This document shows, in pieces, positions 19,198 through 29,931 of a DNA stretch of 30,531 nt. This DNA comes from Setomelanomma holmii (taxonomy: Eukaryota; Ascomycota; Dothideomycetes; Pleosporales; Phaeosphaeriaceae): NCBI GenBank assembly GCA_010015745.1, contig ML978363.1:1-30531 (forward strand), written 5' to 3'. Every line of letters begins with the position of its first letter. The first letter of the stretch is position 1. The position numbers were made by a program, and so were the translations under genes. The notes under the pieces were generated by a model. The model did no database searches. It was not told the origin of the DNA and was given only the letters and a program-made list of their open reading frames with translations.

Positions 19198-20763
19198 ATG
19201 CCTCCCAAGACCGTAGAGGAACAGCTGGCGGAGCTTGAGATGGAGGCTGAGGCACCAGCTCCGCCGCCCAAGAAGTCCAAGGCACCTCGCAAGCGAATTG
19301 ATCAGGAGGACGATGCGTTGAAGGAGCTGGAGGAGCTCGAGGCGTTGGAGAAGCTACAACAGCCAGAAATACCTCGGCCCTCAAGTCGCTCCAACACGCC
19401 CAAACTGTCGTCATCGTCAACTACCTCGAGCAACCGTCGCACAGCAGGCGCAGTCACCCCGTCCTCGACCGGCTCAGCGCGCACAAGTGAAGACAAGCCC
19501 GCAGCCCCGAGGAAATCAGGAGAGAGCACTCGCTCCTTCCGCCAGAGCTTCGCGCCTACTGAGGAAGAGCCCGCAAAAGCAGCACCACAGCCAGCTGAAG
19601 CGAAGCAGTCTGGCGGGTCGTGGTGGGGAGGCGGCTGGGGTGGCATAATCTCGACTGCAACCGAAGCTGCGAATGCCGCAAAGAAGCAGGCAGAAGCCGC
19701 CTATCAGGAAATCCAGAAGAACCAAGAAGCGCAGCGGTGGGCGGAGCAGGTGCGCGGCAATGTTGGTGCCCTGCGTGGCATTGGTGAGACAGACATAATG
19801 CTATTTAAGATACTATGCTAACAAGACGTAGGAGGTGAACTCGGGAAGCGCGCCCTCCCAACGTTCACAAATATCCTCCACACGCTCGCACCGCCCATCT
19901 CGCAGCATGAGCGCCTACAGATTCATATTGCCCACGACCTCATCGGCTACCCCTCCCTCGATCCCATCATATACCAGACCTTCTCCTCGGTTATGGCCCA
20001 AGTGGAGGGCGGTGACTTGATGGTCATACAGCGCGGCTCAGAATCAACACAACGGAGCTCGGTAGACGGCTATAGAGGCGGTGGTGGAGGCTGGAATGAC
20101 GGTCCGTGGTGGCGCGACACCGAGAAACGAGACTTGAGCGTGGTGAAAGGACTCGTCGACGGCACGAAGCTGGTGCGTGTGAGTGCAGAGGCATATGCGA
20201 ACGAGTTCTTCGCTGCACGAGGTGGAGTCGAGCAGGCTGCAAAGCAAGCGACCGAGGTTCTGAGCGAGAGCAACCCGGTGCGGAGCAGCGACATCTTCCT
20301 TGCCATTCAAGCGATCAGCTTCCCAGCACAAACCGACCTTTTTGGCACATCATCGTCAAAAGAGAAGGACCCGGTGGAAGAGCAGAAAGAGGAGGATGAT
20401 CAAGTTGCGTTCGCGGTATACCTACATGACCCCATCCACGGCATAAGCTTTAAGGCGCTCAGTCAGTCGTTTCCACTGAAGTGGGCCGAGTGGTTGGACG
20501 CGCCTGCCAACACAGAGACTGACAGTGAGGAGCAACCAATACCTGCCGAGATCCGGGATATTATCGCGACTGGTGGCGTTGATCCTCGCGAGTGGGTATC
20601 AGAATGGATGGAGGAGACCATCAACCTGAGTGTGGGTATTGTCGCACAGCGATATGTCGCGCGAAGAATGGGCGTCGGAGAGGGTGGACTGGGGAGAGGG
20701 AAGGCACGTGAAGAGATCGTCGAAGCTGGTGGAGGTGAAGCAGCGCGAGCGGGCATCATCTAA
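19198..20763 (+). CDS. MTC1: Maintenance of telomere capping protein 1 (Mtc1) homologue
   Basis: Exons 19198-19783 and 19832-20763 are joined over a 48-nt intron (GTGAGA...ACGTAG with a GCTAAC branch site) and encode 505 residues. The N-terminus (MPPKTVEEQLAELEMEAEAP) is charged and Pro/Ser-rich. A conserved Trp/Gly patch (SWWGGGWGGIISTATEAANAA) is followed by an amphipathic helix. The second exon holds the globular part, with LPTFTNILHTLAPPISQHE, HIAHDLIGYPSLDPIIYQTF, the repeat-like VAFAVYLHDPIHGISF and a C-terminal WVSEWMEETINLSVGIVAQRYVARRMG. This matches the fungal Mtc1 family. The yeast gene was named from genetic interaction with a telomere-capping mutant, but the protein is reported mainly in ER/Golgi/COPI contexts, so a direct telomere role should not be assumed. 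No membrane segment is visible. Confidence 0.88.
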
Positions 20764-21153
20764 AACTGATGAGGTGGACTGGATTTCATTGCAGGCGCAC
20801 CGGAGTTGCTAGGAGTGATGAGACCATATTTGGAATGCTCAATTAGCGCTTCTTGCGCGTCACCCTCTTCCTTTTTGAAGCATATTTGCTTTCTCTTGCA
20901 GCACACTCGCCATCACAGATTGAGCCATGATCTTAACACCCATATCAACCTCCTCCTCCCCCCCCGTGAAGCCGACCCCAACACACTCAAGTGCTCCCGT
21001 GTGCCCAGTCTCCCTACTCAACGTGCCCCAAATTCACTCTTGGCCGTGCCATAGTATGCCGTTACGAGTTCGAGGCTTAGCGAAGGAGAGACTCCATCTC
21101 GCCTTGAGTGTGAGGTAAGCGAGTCGGTCGTGCCTTCCATTATTGCTCAGAGT
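20764..21153. other. Intergenic region between convergent genes
   Basis: This 390-bp gap lies between the 3' ends of Mtc1 (plus) and the small UPF0390 gene (minus). It should hold both 3' UTRs. I see no gene, repeat or structured RNA in it. Confidence 0.5.
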
Positions 21154-21480
21154 TCATTTCGTCTTCTTGCCCTCCTTCTTATCCTTCTTTCCACCCTTCA
21201 GCATCTCGAGATGACCCGCTTTCTCTGCCAGCAGCTTTTCAGTCTGCCCAATGAGTCCAGATGAGCTCTTCTTCTTGATCTTGTTTTGCTGGATGAGAGA
21301 TGCTTTCTTGGGCTTGATCACGCGAGCGCCAGGTCTTGTCTGACCCTTCCTTCAATGATTGTCAGCCTTGCTTGGACCAACATACTGGCCCGCGGCGGAG
21401 TACAGATCGATTGGTGTGCAGCAAACTTACTTCTTCGGCACCACGGGCTTGGACTTCGTCTTGACAGCACCTTGAGCCAT
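21154..21480 (-). CDS. UPF0390/DUF2462-family small basic protein
   Basis: This gene is split into two short exons, 21480-21431 and 21349-21154, around an 81-nt intron (GTAAGT donor, GCTGAC branch site, TTGAAG acceptor fixed by phase). The product is 81 residues, very Lys-rich, with the family's start MAQGAVKTKSKP and its signature GARVIKPKKASLIQQNKIKK, ending in a Lys/Gly tail. The family, which includes human C19orf53 (LYDG10), is small, basic and probably nuclear or nucleolar; its molecular role is not established. The start is the ATG giving the conserved MAQG. The gene is divergent from the GH115 gene and convergent with Mtc1. Although tiny, the conserved ends and clean splice phases make it convincing. 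Confidence 0.85.
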
Positions 21481-22315
21481 CGTTACCGGCTAATGGAACC
21501 GAGGAGCGAGAACGAGATCGAGGCGCGGTCGGTGATTGCTGTGTTAGCCTTGTGACGTCGGCGTCTGCTCTGGATAATTTGGTCGGTCGCGCTTGCCATG
21601 AATATTTCGCGATGCTTGGCATGAAGACCCGCCACGCTAGCCACCGAAGTCTATTAGCGCTTTGCGGGGGATTCCACTTTAGCCTTTTCACCGCCCGATA
21701 TCCACGTTCCCTGAGCCCGAAGACCCGTCTTCCAAGGCCCTTGCGCCGCAATACAAACCTCGTAGATGGGCGTGATGAAGCAGCGTCTTGATCAACGGGT
21801 TCTTACGCCATGGCGACCTTGTCCGGAAGAATTTCTTGCACACCTGGTCATCCCAAAGACTGCCTCGAACATACCTGGTACCTGCATCATGATCAGAGAT
21901 CCTGCTGCTCACTCGCAGTATAAATCCACATGGGTTCGGGGTATCGTACATGGATCTGCTCTCCGCAGCCAAGACTTCCTTCTAGAAGATCCCTCCGCGA
22001 AGCGTACTGGCTGAATGTCAAGCCTTTAAATTAACCATAGATTATAGCCGGCCACGCTGCTAATCGTCATCCCGGACCGTTGCTGCGCGTGCACGTCGGT
22101 GTTGTGTTCCTAGAAACCAGGTGACAAGCTCGGTACTAGGCATGCTCTGGGAAGAAGATGATGACGACTAGGATATTAAGGGGATAGACGTGTGGATATC
22201 GATCTCGGATCCAAGTAATATATCTAGGAGCGATGCTCCTCCGATCCATCGAAATGTAAGGCTGCACTCGGTACTTCATCCTAGGACTTTGCAGAAAGTG
22301 CTTCAACCAGACAAC
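21481..22315. promoter_or_regulatory. Divergent promoter region of UPF0390 and GH115 genes
   Basis: This 835-bp gap contains both promoters. On the GH115 side there are sequences matching known fungal regulator sites: TTTAGCC (21678-21684, reverse of the XlnR core GGCTAAA), CTAGCC (21637-21642, reverse of GGCTAG) and GCGGGG (21664-21669, a CreA-type SYGGRG match). A TATAAAT is at 21919-21925. The motifs are short and 630-680 bp from the GH115 start, so their role is only suggestive. Confidence 0.35.
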
Positions 22316-25300
22316 ATGGAGCTCTTGTCACGAACTGCTTTGGGCCTACTTTCCCTGTCAGCTGCCTTCGCTAGCACTGTTTCAGCAGCAGAAGCATTCC
22401 GCAAGCCAACCGTTGCCTTCACCGCTGGAAATGGCACCCTCTTGGCCTCTCGCTCGTCACCAGTCAGCATACGTGCTGACGCAGCAGACTGGCCCGGTGT
22501 CCTACGCGCCGCTCACGATCTTGCTCTCGATTTTGGACGCGTCACCGGCACCAATGGATCACTGACGACTACCGGTACTGCCAAGGCGAACTCGTCTGTC
22601 ATCTTCAATGTTACTGGCATCAGCAACAACTGGGCCGTTGGGCCTAGTGGTGGATACCCTACAGGATCCAGCGCAGGAGCGATCATTGTCGGCACTATTG
22701 GCAACTCGAGCCTCATTGATGGTATGATCGCAAGCGGTCAATTGGATGTCAATGCGATTGAGGGACAATGGGAATCCTATGTCAGCACATTTGTGGAAAA
22801 TGCTGGAAACGGTACTGGCTCTGCGATCGTTATTGCTGGTAAGCCTCTAGCTCAGGAACATTTTTTGACAGTACTGATCATCCGTAGGAAGTGATCGTCG
22901 AGGTACTATCTACGGTATTTACGATGTGTCTGAGCAAATCGGTGTTTCTCCATGGTACTGGTTCGCCGATGTATCCTTTCAATCTCACGACTCCATCTAC
23001 GCGTTAAAGACTACCAAGACTCAAAAGCCCCCTTCGGTGAAGTACAGAGGTTTCTTTATCAACGACGAGGCTCCAGCTCTCACGGGCTGGGCAAACAAGA
23101 TCTACCCTCAATCGCCGTACGGCGCGCCATTTGGAGCCGTGTTTTACTCTCATGTCTTTGAGCTCATGCTCAGATTGAAGGGCAACTACCTCTGGCCAGC
23201 TATGTGGAACGGCATGTTCAACGTCGATGACCCTCGCAACCAACCTTTGGCAGACGAGTATGGTGTCGTAATGGGAACATCACACACCGAGCCCATGGCC
23301 CGCGCCACCCAGGAGTGGAACAAGATTGCTAAGGGCACCGACACAAGCTGGTCGTGGGCGACCAATAACGCTACCTTGTACAAATACTTCACAGAGGGTA
23401 TCCAGCGTGCCGCACCATACGAGAACGTCATCACTGTGGGAATGCGTGGTTACTCCGATACTGCTGCATCTGCAGATGTCCGTACCAATGTTCTCGAAGC
23501 CACAGTCAATGCCCAGCAGGAGATCCTCACAAATGTACTTGGTAACGCGTCGGAAGTCCCGCAGATGTGGTGCTTGTACAAGGAAGTCCAAGACTACTTC
23601 GAGGCGGGAATGAAGGTTCCTGACTGGGTCACTCTCCTCTGGACGGAAGACAACTGGCAGAACATTCGACGACTACCTGTTGGAGACGAGAAGAAGAGAT
23701 CTGGAGGTGCTGGTGTCTACTACCATTTCGACTACGTTGGTGATTCGCGTAACTACAAGTGGCTCGACACCATTCAGCTTCAAAAGACGTATGAGCAGAT
23801 GAAGCTCGCCAAGGATCGCGACGCCGACCGAATCTGGATTGTTAATGTTGGCGACATCAAACCGGCTGAAATCGCTCTTAGCCATTGGTTCGACATTGCA
23901 TATGACATGGACTCTTACGATGAGACATCCGTACCCGAGTGGACCACTGCATGGGCAGCACGAAACTTCGGTTCCGAGCATGCTGAGGCCATTGCTGAGA
24001 TTGTGGATGAGTATGGCACTTTGTCGAACATGCGCAAATTCGAATGGGTCGAGCCTTCTTCCTTCAGCATACTCAACTACGAAGAGGCAGATGGCATTCT
24101 CGCTCGATGGACGTCTATCGCTAAGAAGGCACAGGCGATCAGCGACGCACTTCCCGCAGAGACCTATCCCGGCTTCTACCAGTGTGTCCTTCATCGTGTT
24201 CTTGCTGGCGCAAACTTTGTGGACCTCCAGATTGCGGGTGCAAGAAACATCATCTATGCTCAGATGGGCAGGAACAGCGCTAATAAGTGGATGCAGCATG
24301 TCATTGATGCTATGAACAAGGATAACAATCTGACACGGATTTACCACACTCTGCTCAATGGCAAGTGGGATCACATGATGGATCAGACTCATATTGGCTA
24401 CCAAGGATACTGGTGAGTTTTCTTCAAATATGTCTTGTGTGCTTCGTTCACTGTTTCCTAGGCAACAACCCATGCGCCAATCCTCTCCAGATCTGCGTTA
24501 TGTTCAGGTTCTCGAGCGATCTCTGGCAGGCGATATGGGCGTGGCAGTTGAGGGTAGCAATGCCACCATCCCGGGTGACGACGCATGGCACAGCAACGGT
24601 GGTGGCTCCCTCAACTTGCCAAATATCACACCCTTTACGCCCAAGCGATGGATTGAAATCGCATCACGGGGAACCGGAGCCTTCAGCTGGAACATTTCCG
24701 CCGATCCCTTCATTACCCTGTCGCAAAAGGCTGGCACCATTGGCCCTAATGATCCTGACGTCCGCGTCTACGTCGATGTCGACTGGACGCAAGTTGCCGA
24801 CGGTTTCGGAAAGAAGAGCACCTTGAACATCAGCTCCTCCACCGACTACGGCACCCAAGGCGGCAACCCGCAAGTCATCGTCCAAGTCAACAAGACCTCC
24901 ATCCCCTCCAACTTCTCCGTCGGCTTCGTCGAATCCGCCGGCCAACTCGCCTTCGAAGCCGAACACTACACGCGCACTTCCTCGGCAGGAAACCTCTCAT
25001 ACATGACGCTTCCGAAATACGGCCGCACGCTCTCCGCTGTGAAATTGGACTCCGGCCTCGCAGAAGGTCTCACCAGCGCCACGGCCCCAGTGCTCGAATA
25101 CGACTTTGTTACATTCACACCCACCACAGCCACCAAGGGTCTAAATCTCACCCTCATACTCAGTCCCAGTCTGAATGTCAATCCCAAGAAGCCCCTCGCA
25201 TACATCGCACAAATCGACGACAAGCCCGAGGTGCGCAGACAGTACGTTATCGACCGTCCGCAGCCGGATTTCCCCGTGAATTGGGGCACGGCAGTAGCGA

Positions 25301-25506
25301 ACAATGCGTGGTATAATACGACGAATTGGGGCGCGGTTGCAGCGGGAAAACATACGCTGAAATTGTGGCTGGTGGAGAGTAATGTGATTCTGCAGAAGGT
25401 GGTGCTGGATTTGGGGGGCGTGGTGTATAGTCACAACGGGCCACCGGAGAGTTTCAGGGTCGGTGCCAGGGGAAATGGGACGGTTGTGGCGAGGAGAGGG
25501 TTGTGA
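22316..25506 (+). CDS. Secreted GH115 xylan alpha-1,2-glucuronidase
   Basis: Three exons (22316-22838, 22888-24412, 24462-25506) encode 1030 residues, a normal GH115 length. Both introns are 49 nt with GTAAGC and GTGAGT donors and phases that match. The ATG at 22316 starts a signal peptide (residues 1 to about 24, ending in STVSAAEA). The catalytic part includes the family-typical GIYDVSEQIGVSPWYWFAD, YRGFFINDEAPALTGW, YLWPAMWNGMFN, YGVVMGTSHTEPM and TLLWTEDNWQNIRRLP. The C-terminal region (from about residue 840) looks like the beta-rich GH115 accessory domain, with FEAEHYTRT and YVIDRPQPDFPVNWGTAV. GH115 enzymes remove (methyl)glucuronic acid side chains from glucuronoxylan, so the gene points to plant cell-wall degradation. 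Many N-glycosylation sites fit secretion. The frame is fully intact, unlike the permease next to it. Confidence 0.95.
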
Positions 25507-25696
25507 TTGTTACCTGAGATGGTTGGAAGGAGGGGAGCGGTTGGTAGAGATGACTATTATGTAACGTATGTTCTTTGATGTTGAGTACGTGCGAATCGTT
25601 TGTCCATGTCAAAGCTCGTTGAGCCTCCGTGGAGCTATGTGATTCTGACCTTGTCAATGATGCAGGCAAGCTTTCCTCGAGACCAATTCCACCTTC

Positions 25697-27689
25697 TTAC
25701 ACCTTCCCCGCAATCTCATACTCCAACGTCACATCATTCCTCCTTAGCAAATGCTCATTCCCATGCACACCCGTCGCACTCGCCTCAGCCGTAACATTCC
25801 CCGCCTCGTCATGCGTTCTATCCCACTCCTGCACCTCCGAATTCTTCACCTTCCTCAATCTATGCGTCACACTGCCATCCTGCTCACTCACCAGCGTCTC
25901 CGTGCGAATCTCATACTTGCCCCACTTCGGCAGCGCCTTAATCACAGGAAGGAATACACCGCCATAGCCAAAAACAGCCCGATCCCAACGACGCAGTACG
26001 TCGCGTACCAGAAATTCACGTCTGATTCTTCCGGCGGGTACCACGGCATGATGAGAATGAACAAACACACCGCCGCGGTAAGGACGAGCGCAAAATGCCA
26101 CGCCTGGAACGGCGCGGGTGATAAGCCTGCCTTCTTCCGCTGGTGCCGTAGAGAGTAGATCCCAATGGCCATGAGGAAAATGTAAATGCTATCCGGATAA
26201 CTTCTCAAATCAACCAGAAAGTCAGACGCATTGCCAAACGGCAGCGCAAGGATGACGATACATGTGAGCGCCCATTTCAATAGAATTGGCGCAAACGGCG
26301 TTCCAAACGGCTGTGTAGATGCCCACACATGCGGCCATGGCAACATGCCCTGGCGCGCGCATTCACGGATCTGGCGCGTGCTGCCGATGAAGACGGACAT
26401 TATGTTTCCCGCAGCGGAAATGGCGATGAGAGCGGGAAGACCGCGCGCATGCTGGCTGCCGAAGACGGCTTCGAAGAACAGGGCGGCGGCGGCGAGTTCG
26501 CCGGATTCGCGCATCTGGGGCGCGGGCACGGCGGCGAAGTAGGCTACGTTGGCGAGGGTGTAGAGGATAAAGACTATGAGGAGGGAGATTGGGGCGACGC
26601 GTTTGATGGATTGGAAGAGGTTCTGTGGGAGAGGTTAGATGGGAAATGGAGGGTTTGGTGGTGAGATGGAGACTTGCTCTGATTTCGTTGACGACGTTGA
26701 AGGCGTTCTCGTATCCTTTGTCGGCAAATTTGATGCTGATCAGCGTGTTGACGATGTCGTTTTCATTATTTGTGATGCCATCGAAGGAATCGTGGAAATT
26801 CTGGCGTGGATTCTCGACTCGTGTTCCGCCTCCGAGAACCACAAAGCCCGTGATGACGAGAAAAAGCAAGATGATGAGCTTGACGATCGAGATCAGGTTC
26901 ATGATTCTCATGGACTAGCGTGTTGAAAGCAGGCACAAGATAGCAAGGAAAGTGTAGGAGACCATTGCAAGACCTTTGTTCGCCCATTCGCCTGCTTGGT
27001 AGCCGGCAGCGCGGTAGATGTACCTTGCAAGGACAACGACATTACTGCTCGCGAAAGAAAAGGCCACTGTGAAGAAGGCGTATGTTACTGGGAAGAAGAA
27101 TAGGGGTCGAGGGGAGGCCTGCTCCAGATACGCGACTTGGCCGCCTGAGCGATATGGGAATAGTGAAGTGTATTCAAGATAGATGGCAAGAGCAGCTGTA
27201 TGTCTTCAGCATGAGTGGATATACATACCGGCTGCAATGATGAAACCAAATATCCAGTACAGAATGCTCAATCCTACGCTATCCAGAGCTCTCAAAATGG
27301 CACCCGCTGTAAGAAGTTAGTATCTCCCTTGTGCACAATTTCAAGATGTGCAGACTCCACATACGCGTGCTGAAGACACCAGTTCCGACCATCTGGCTGA
27401 CGTTAAGAAAGAGGATGCCAGCCCATCCAACATGGTAGCCCAATGGCGAGACCTGCTCGACGGGCGCGCCGTTGGCATCCTGATAGACAGGTCTGCCATC
27501 GACATAGACCTGCTCACCAATCTGAGCATTCTTCTCCCTCACGATGGAAGCATCGACATTCTTGTTCGGAATCGTTGCCCCAGAGTTGTTTCTTGAGATA
27601 TGCGACGGTTCCCATGATGCGAAAATGTTTGAGCCACGAGCACCACCGATCAACACTCTGGCGCGCTTTCGAGAGACGAACCGTTGCAT
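25697..27689 (-). pseudogene. Broken MUP1-like amino-acid/methionine permease
   Basis: This is an APC-superfamily transporter resembling the high-affinity methionine permease group. Four exons can be drawn: 27689-27365, 27306-27229, 27195-26678 and 26622 onward. The first two introns are 58 and 33 nt with GTATGT donors and ACAG acceptors; the third (26677-26623) has a GC donor, GCAAGT. Family features include GVFSTPGAILRALDSVGL, YRSGGQVAYLEQA, YENAFNVVNEIR, LANVAYFAAVP and GSTRQIRECARQGMLPW, with about 11-12 hydrophobic spans. Two lesions break it: an in-frame TAG at 26917-26915, where a Trp would be expected in the sequence before SMRIMNLISIVKL, and a TGA at 25944-25942 caused by a one-base loss, after which sense resumes in another frame (KALPKWGKYEIRTETL) to 25697. 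A 48-nt phase-0 intron could bypass the TAG but would remove a membrane span. The 33-nt second intron is very short. Confidence 0.75.
26623..26677 (-). other. Probable GC-AG intron in the permease pseudogene
   Basis: In the minus-strand reading the exon ending in EIR is followed by GCAAGT, the usual form of GC-type donors, and 55 nt later by a CTAACC branch-like site and CCCACAG. Only this donor keeps the phase needed to join NLFQSIKRVAPI. It may be a genuine GC-AG intron or a GT donor mutated in a decaying gene. Confidence 0.6.
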
Positions 27690-28743
27690 GTCTGAATAGC
27701 TTTGCGCATCTTATCGTTGATATATGGGAGCCTCAGGCTGCGGACCCTGGTGTTCGGACACGACATGGTTGGCGAACATGCAAGTTTCGCCCAGTCTGGC
27801 GTGATCGCATAATGTGCAACGATTGCAACCACGCATCCTTATGAGGAAACTGATCAGTGGCTCGGCGACTCTTCGACAAATTTTGCTCTTCTGAAGTGGA
27901 AGGTGTCGAGGGAAGTGCACCCACGTTCGATGATGAAATTCAGTGGCTAGAGAGCGCGAGGCCCGCGCCGCATGGACGTTGCATTCAATGCTATATGGCC
28001 GAGCACTGATGGCGAACCATTGTGAATCGATGGCATTAGACATGTGACCATGATCGCAAAGCCATCGCAGGCGTTTCACCGTCTGTTGGGCGTGCTGTAG
28101 ATGCGCCTTGCGCGAAAAAGTGGCCTGGAGTGGTAAACATTGCTCAAGCATTTCTTGCGCAGACTTGCAAGAAGCCACAGATGGATACCGACAAACAAAG
28201 TGTGAGAATAATCTAGAAACCCGGTCGAACGCTTTCCTCGCCTGCAGTTTGATGTTCAGGCACCGTTTTGGCGAATGAGTGTGTCTCCCCGGATGTAATT
28301 GAAGTCGACGCGGGTGGGTAGCACCTTTCTATGCGTGAGCGTGGGGCTATAGAGACAGCACAAAAAAGAGGCTCTATGAGCGACGTCCGGCGGCTTCGAT
28401 ACCGTCGAGGCTAATTCGAGCCTTCGTAGATCTTCTGATATGTGCTCTTCGCAACGCATTCGTGGGTACCATGAATTTGTAAGGAGCTTTTTGGAAGGGG
28501 ATAAGCTTAATCTTAGCACCGTGTTATTTCCGACTCGTCTCGAGTCACTCCAAACAACCTCGGATCAAGTACCCCTCAACCACAACTCAGAGGCGGTGAT
28601 ACACCATTGCGCTAGCACAACAACTGTGATGGACACAACGACTATGTATCTGGGCTATCTGGACCGTCATATAGCTCGAACACCTTTGCGCAGCACGAAT
28701 ACTTCGTTCGGAGCCCCCTGAGAACCCACAAGTCGCATCCAAG
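27690..28743. promoter_or_regulatory. Long divergent intergenic region
   Basis: This gap of about 1.05 kb lies between the broken permease (minus) and the thioesterase (plus). It contains several small open frames on both strands with no coding character. One ATG-initiated frame (28440-28721, 93 codons) ends 22 bp before the thioesterase start; it could at most be an upstream ORF in its leader. I find no RNA gene or repeat. Confidence 0.4.
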
Positions 28744-29433
28744 ATGAGCCCTTCAGAACCACCTCTCCCAGTCGAACATCTCGAGGATTTCATGGTCCTC
28801 GAATGGTGTAACAAGCTTCTCTCTGACCCCCATGTTACGAATATATCGAAACGCGTCATACCCGATAAGCGTGAAGGCGTGTCGAATACCTTCTTCACGC
28901 GCACACTCTTCGCCGACGGCGCCATTCGGGCATTCCTCTCACTATACAAACCTGGAAACGGGGAGCGGAGGGTGTCTGATCGAGATGTTTTCACCGGCAG
29001 CGCGCCGCTCCATGAGATCGAGAGGCCAGATGCTGAAGAAGCAGAAGCGCGACGACAAATGGCACGGGAGGAGAAGATCTACGATGTGAACGATCCGGAT
29101 ACACCAGAGGCCATCATACTTGCATCATTAGGGAGTGATTTGGATGGTGGCATACGAAGAGTGCACGGTGGAGTTACAGCGTCGTTGCTTGATCAAGTCA
29201 TGGGCACACTCATATCGTATGCGTATCAGCATCGGTGCGCGACTTCGCATATGACAGTCAGATATAAGGCGGCAGTCGATACGCCATGTGTGCTGTTAGT
29301 CAGAGCGAAGCTGGTCAGGGAGAGAGGCCGATATATCGAGACGATGGGCTGGCTTGAAGATGGACATGGCAAAGTATTTGCGGAGTGCGACGGCGCTTTC
29401 GTCATGAACAAGCTTGGAAGTCCAAAGATATAG
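28744..29433 (+). CDS. Hotdog-fold acyl-CoA thioesterase-like protein (PaaI/4HBT type)
   Basis: This is a single-exon gene of 229 residues. The C-terminal half has the 4HBT/PaaI hallmarks: RVHGGVTASLLDQVMGTLIS (residues 139-158, His141-Gly-Gly with Asp150 as the likely catalytic acid at the central helix), then MTVRYKAAVDTPCVLLVRAK and a terminal strand FAECDGAFVM. The first 120 residues form an extra N-terminal region seen in fungal THEM4-like members. Such enzymes hydrolyse acyl-CoA or other thioesters. No targeting signal is obvious, and the substrate cannot be predicted. The ATG at 28744 is the first in the frame. Confidence 0.85.
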   Translation: MSPSEPPLPVEHLEDFMVLEWCNKLLSDPHVTNISKRVIPDKREGVSNTFFTRTLFADGAIRAFLSLYKPGNGERRVSDRDVFTGSAPLHEIERPDAEEAEARRQMAREEKIYDVNDPDTPEAIILASLGSDLDGGIRRVHGGVTASLLDQVMGTLISYAYQHRCATSHMTVRYKAAVDTPCVLLVRAKLVRERGRYIETMGWLEDGHGKVFAECDGAFVMNKLGSPKI

Positions 29434-29931
29434 GGGATTTCAGCATGAGGTTCTAGATATCTGCTTATAGATTGTAGTAAAAATACACGATAGACGCGAA
29501 TTTCCAATCACGTTCCCATCTTCAAACCTGTCGCAAACTCGCACACGAACTATATGGAGATGGCCGATTCCTCGGCCAGCAACTTGCTGAGCTACGGAGA
29601 CTAGAAGCGTGAAACTCGCTCTCGTCTGGCTCGCCGCAACCCTTGATCACAAACTGATACATTGACCCCCGACCACGCAAGTCACCAAGCGCCGCAGCTC
29701 TTTGCAACAATGCAGATCGACTCAACGATATCAAGGAGCTACTTTGACTCCGCTCAAGTGACTGTGTTACACAGGACTATAAAACTCCGGCCAACATGCA
29801 GCAGTGATTTCTCCTTAAATCTTCTTACGATTAAAGCACTAGAAGCACGGTATTCTCGTCCAGCTTCCACGACCTATTTACACGTTCGTAATTCACTTCA
29901 AAATTCCACCTTGAATATCAATCAAGTCGCA
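29434..29931. promoter_or_regulatory. Intergenic region with TATA box for the small downstream gene
   Basis: This 498-bp gap holds the thioesterase 3' end and the promoter of the 91-aa gene. The main element is a TATA box at 29778-29784. The open frame of the small gene extends upstream to 29662, but it crosses the TATA box and so is probably untranslated. Confidence 0.4.
29778..29784 (+). promoter_or_regulatory. TATA box of the small hydrophilic protein gene
   Basis: TATAAAA lies 154 bp upstream of the ATG at 29932 and is the best TATA match seen in the window. The distance leaves room for a leader of about 80-120 nt. TATA-containing fungal genes are often stress- or condition-regulated. 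Confidence 0.5.

Noticed and set aside
22190..22315. N-terminal extension of the GH115 protein
   Set aside because: It starts with GTG and would bury the clear signal peptide beginning at 22316.
25507..25696. Short gap between GH115 and permease 3' ends as a possible extra gene
   Set aside because: Only 190 bp between convergent 3' ends, with no coding character.
26870..26917. A phase-0 intron (GTCTCC...CGCTAG, 48 nt) ending at 26915 that would remove the permease TAG
   Set aside because: The donor is weak and the intron would delete a membrane span that the family needs, so a nonsense mutation is the simpler reading; it remains testable by RNA-seq.
28440..28721. ATG-initiated 93-codon frame just upstream of the thioesterase
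   Set aside because: No coding character or domain; at best an upstream ORF in the thioesterase leader.
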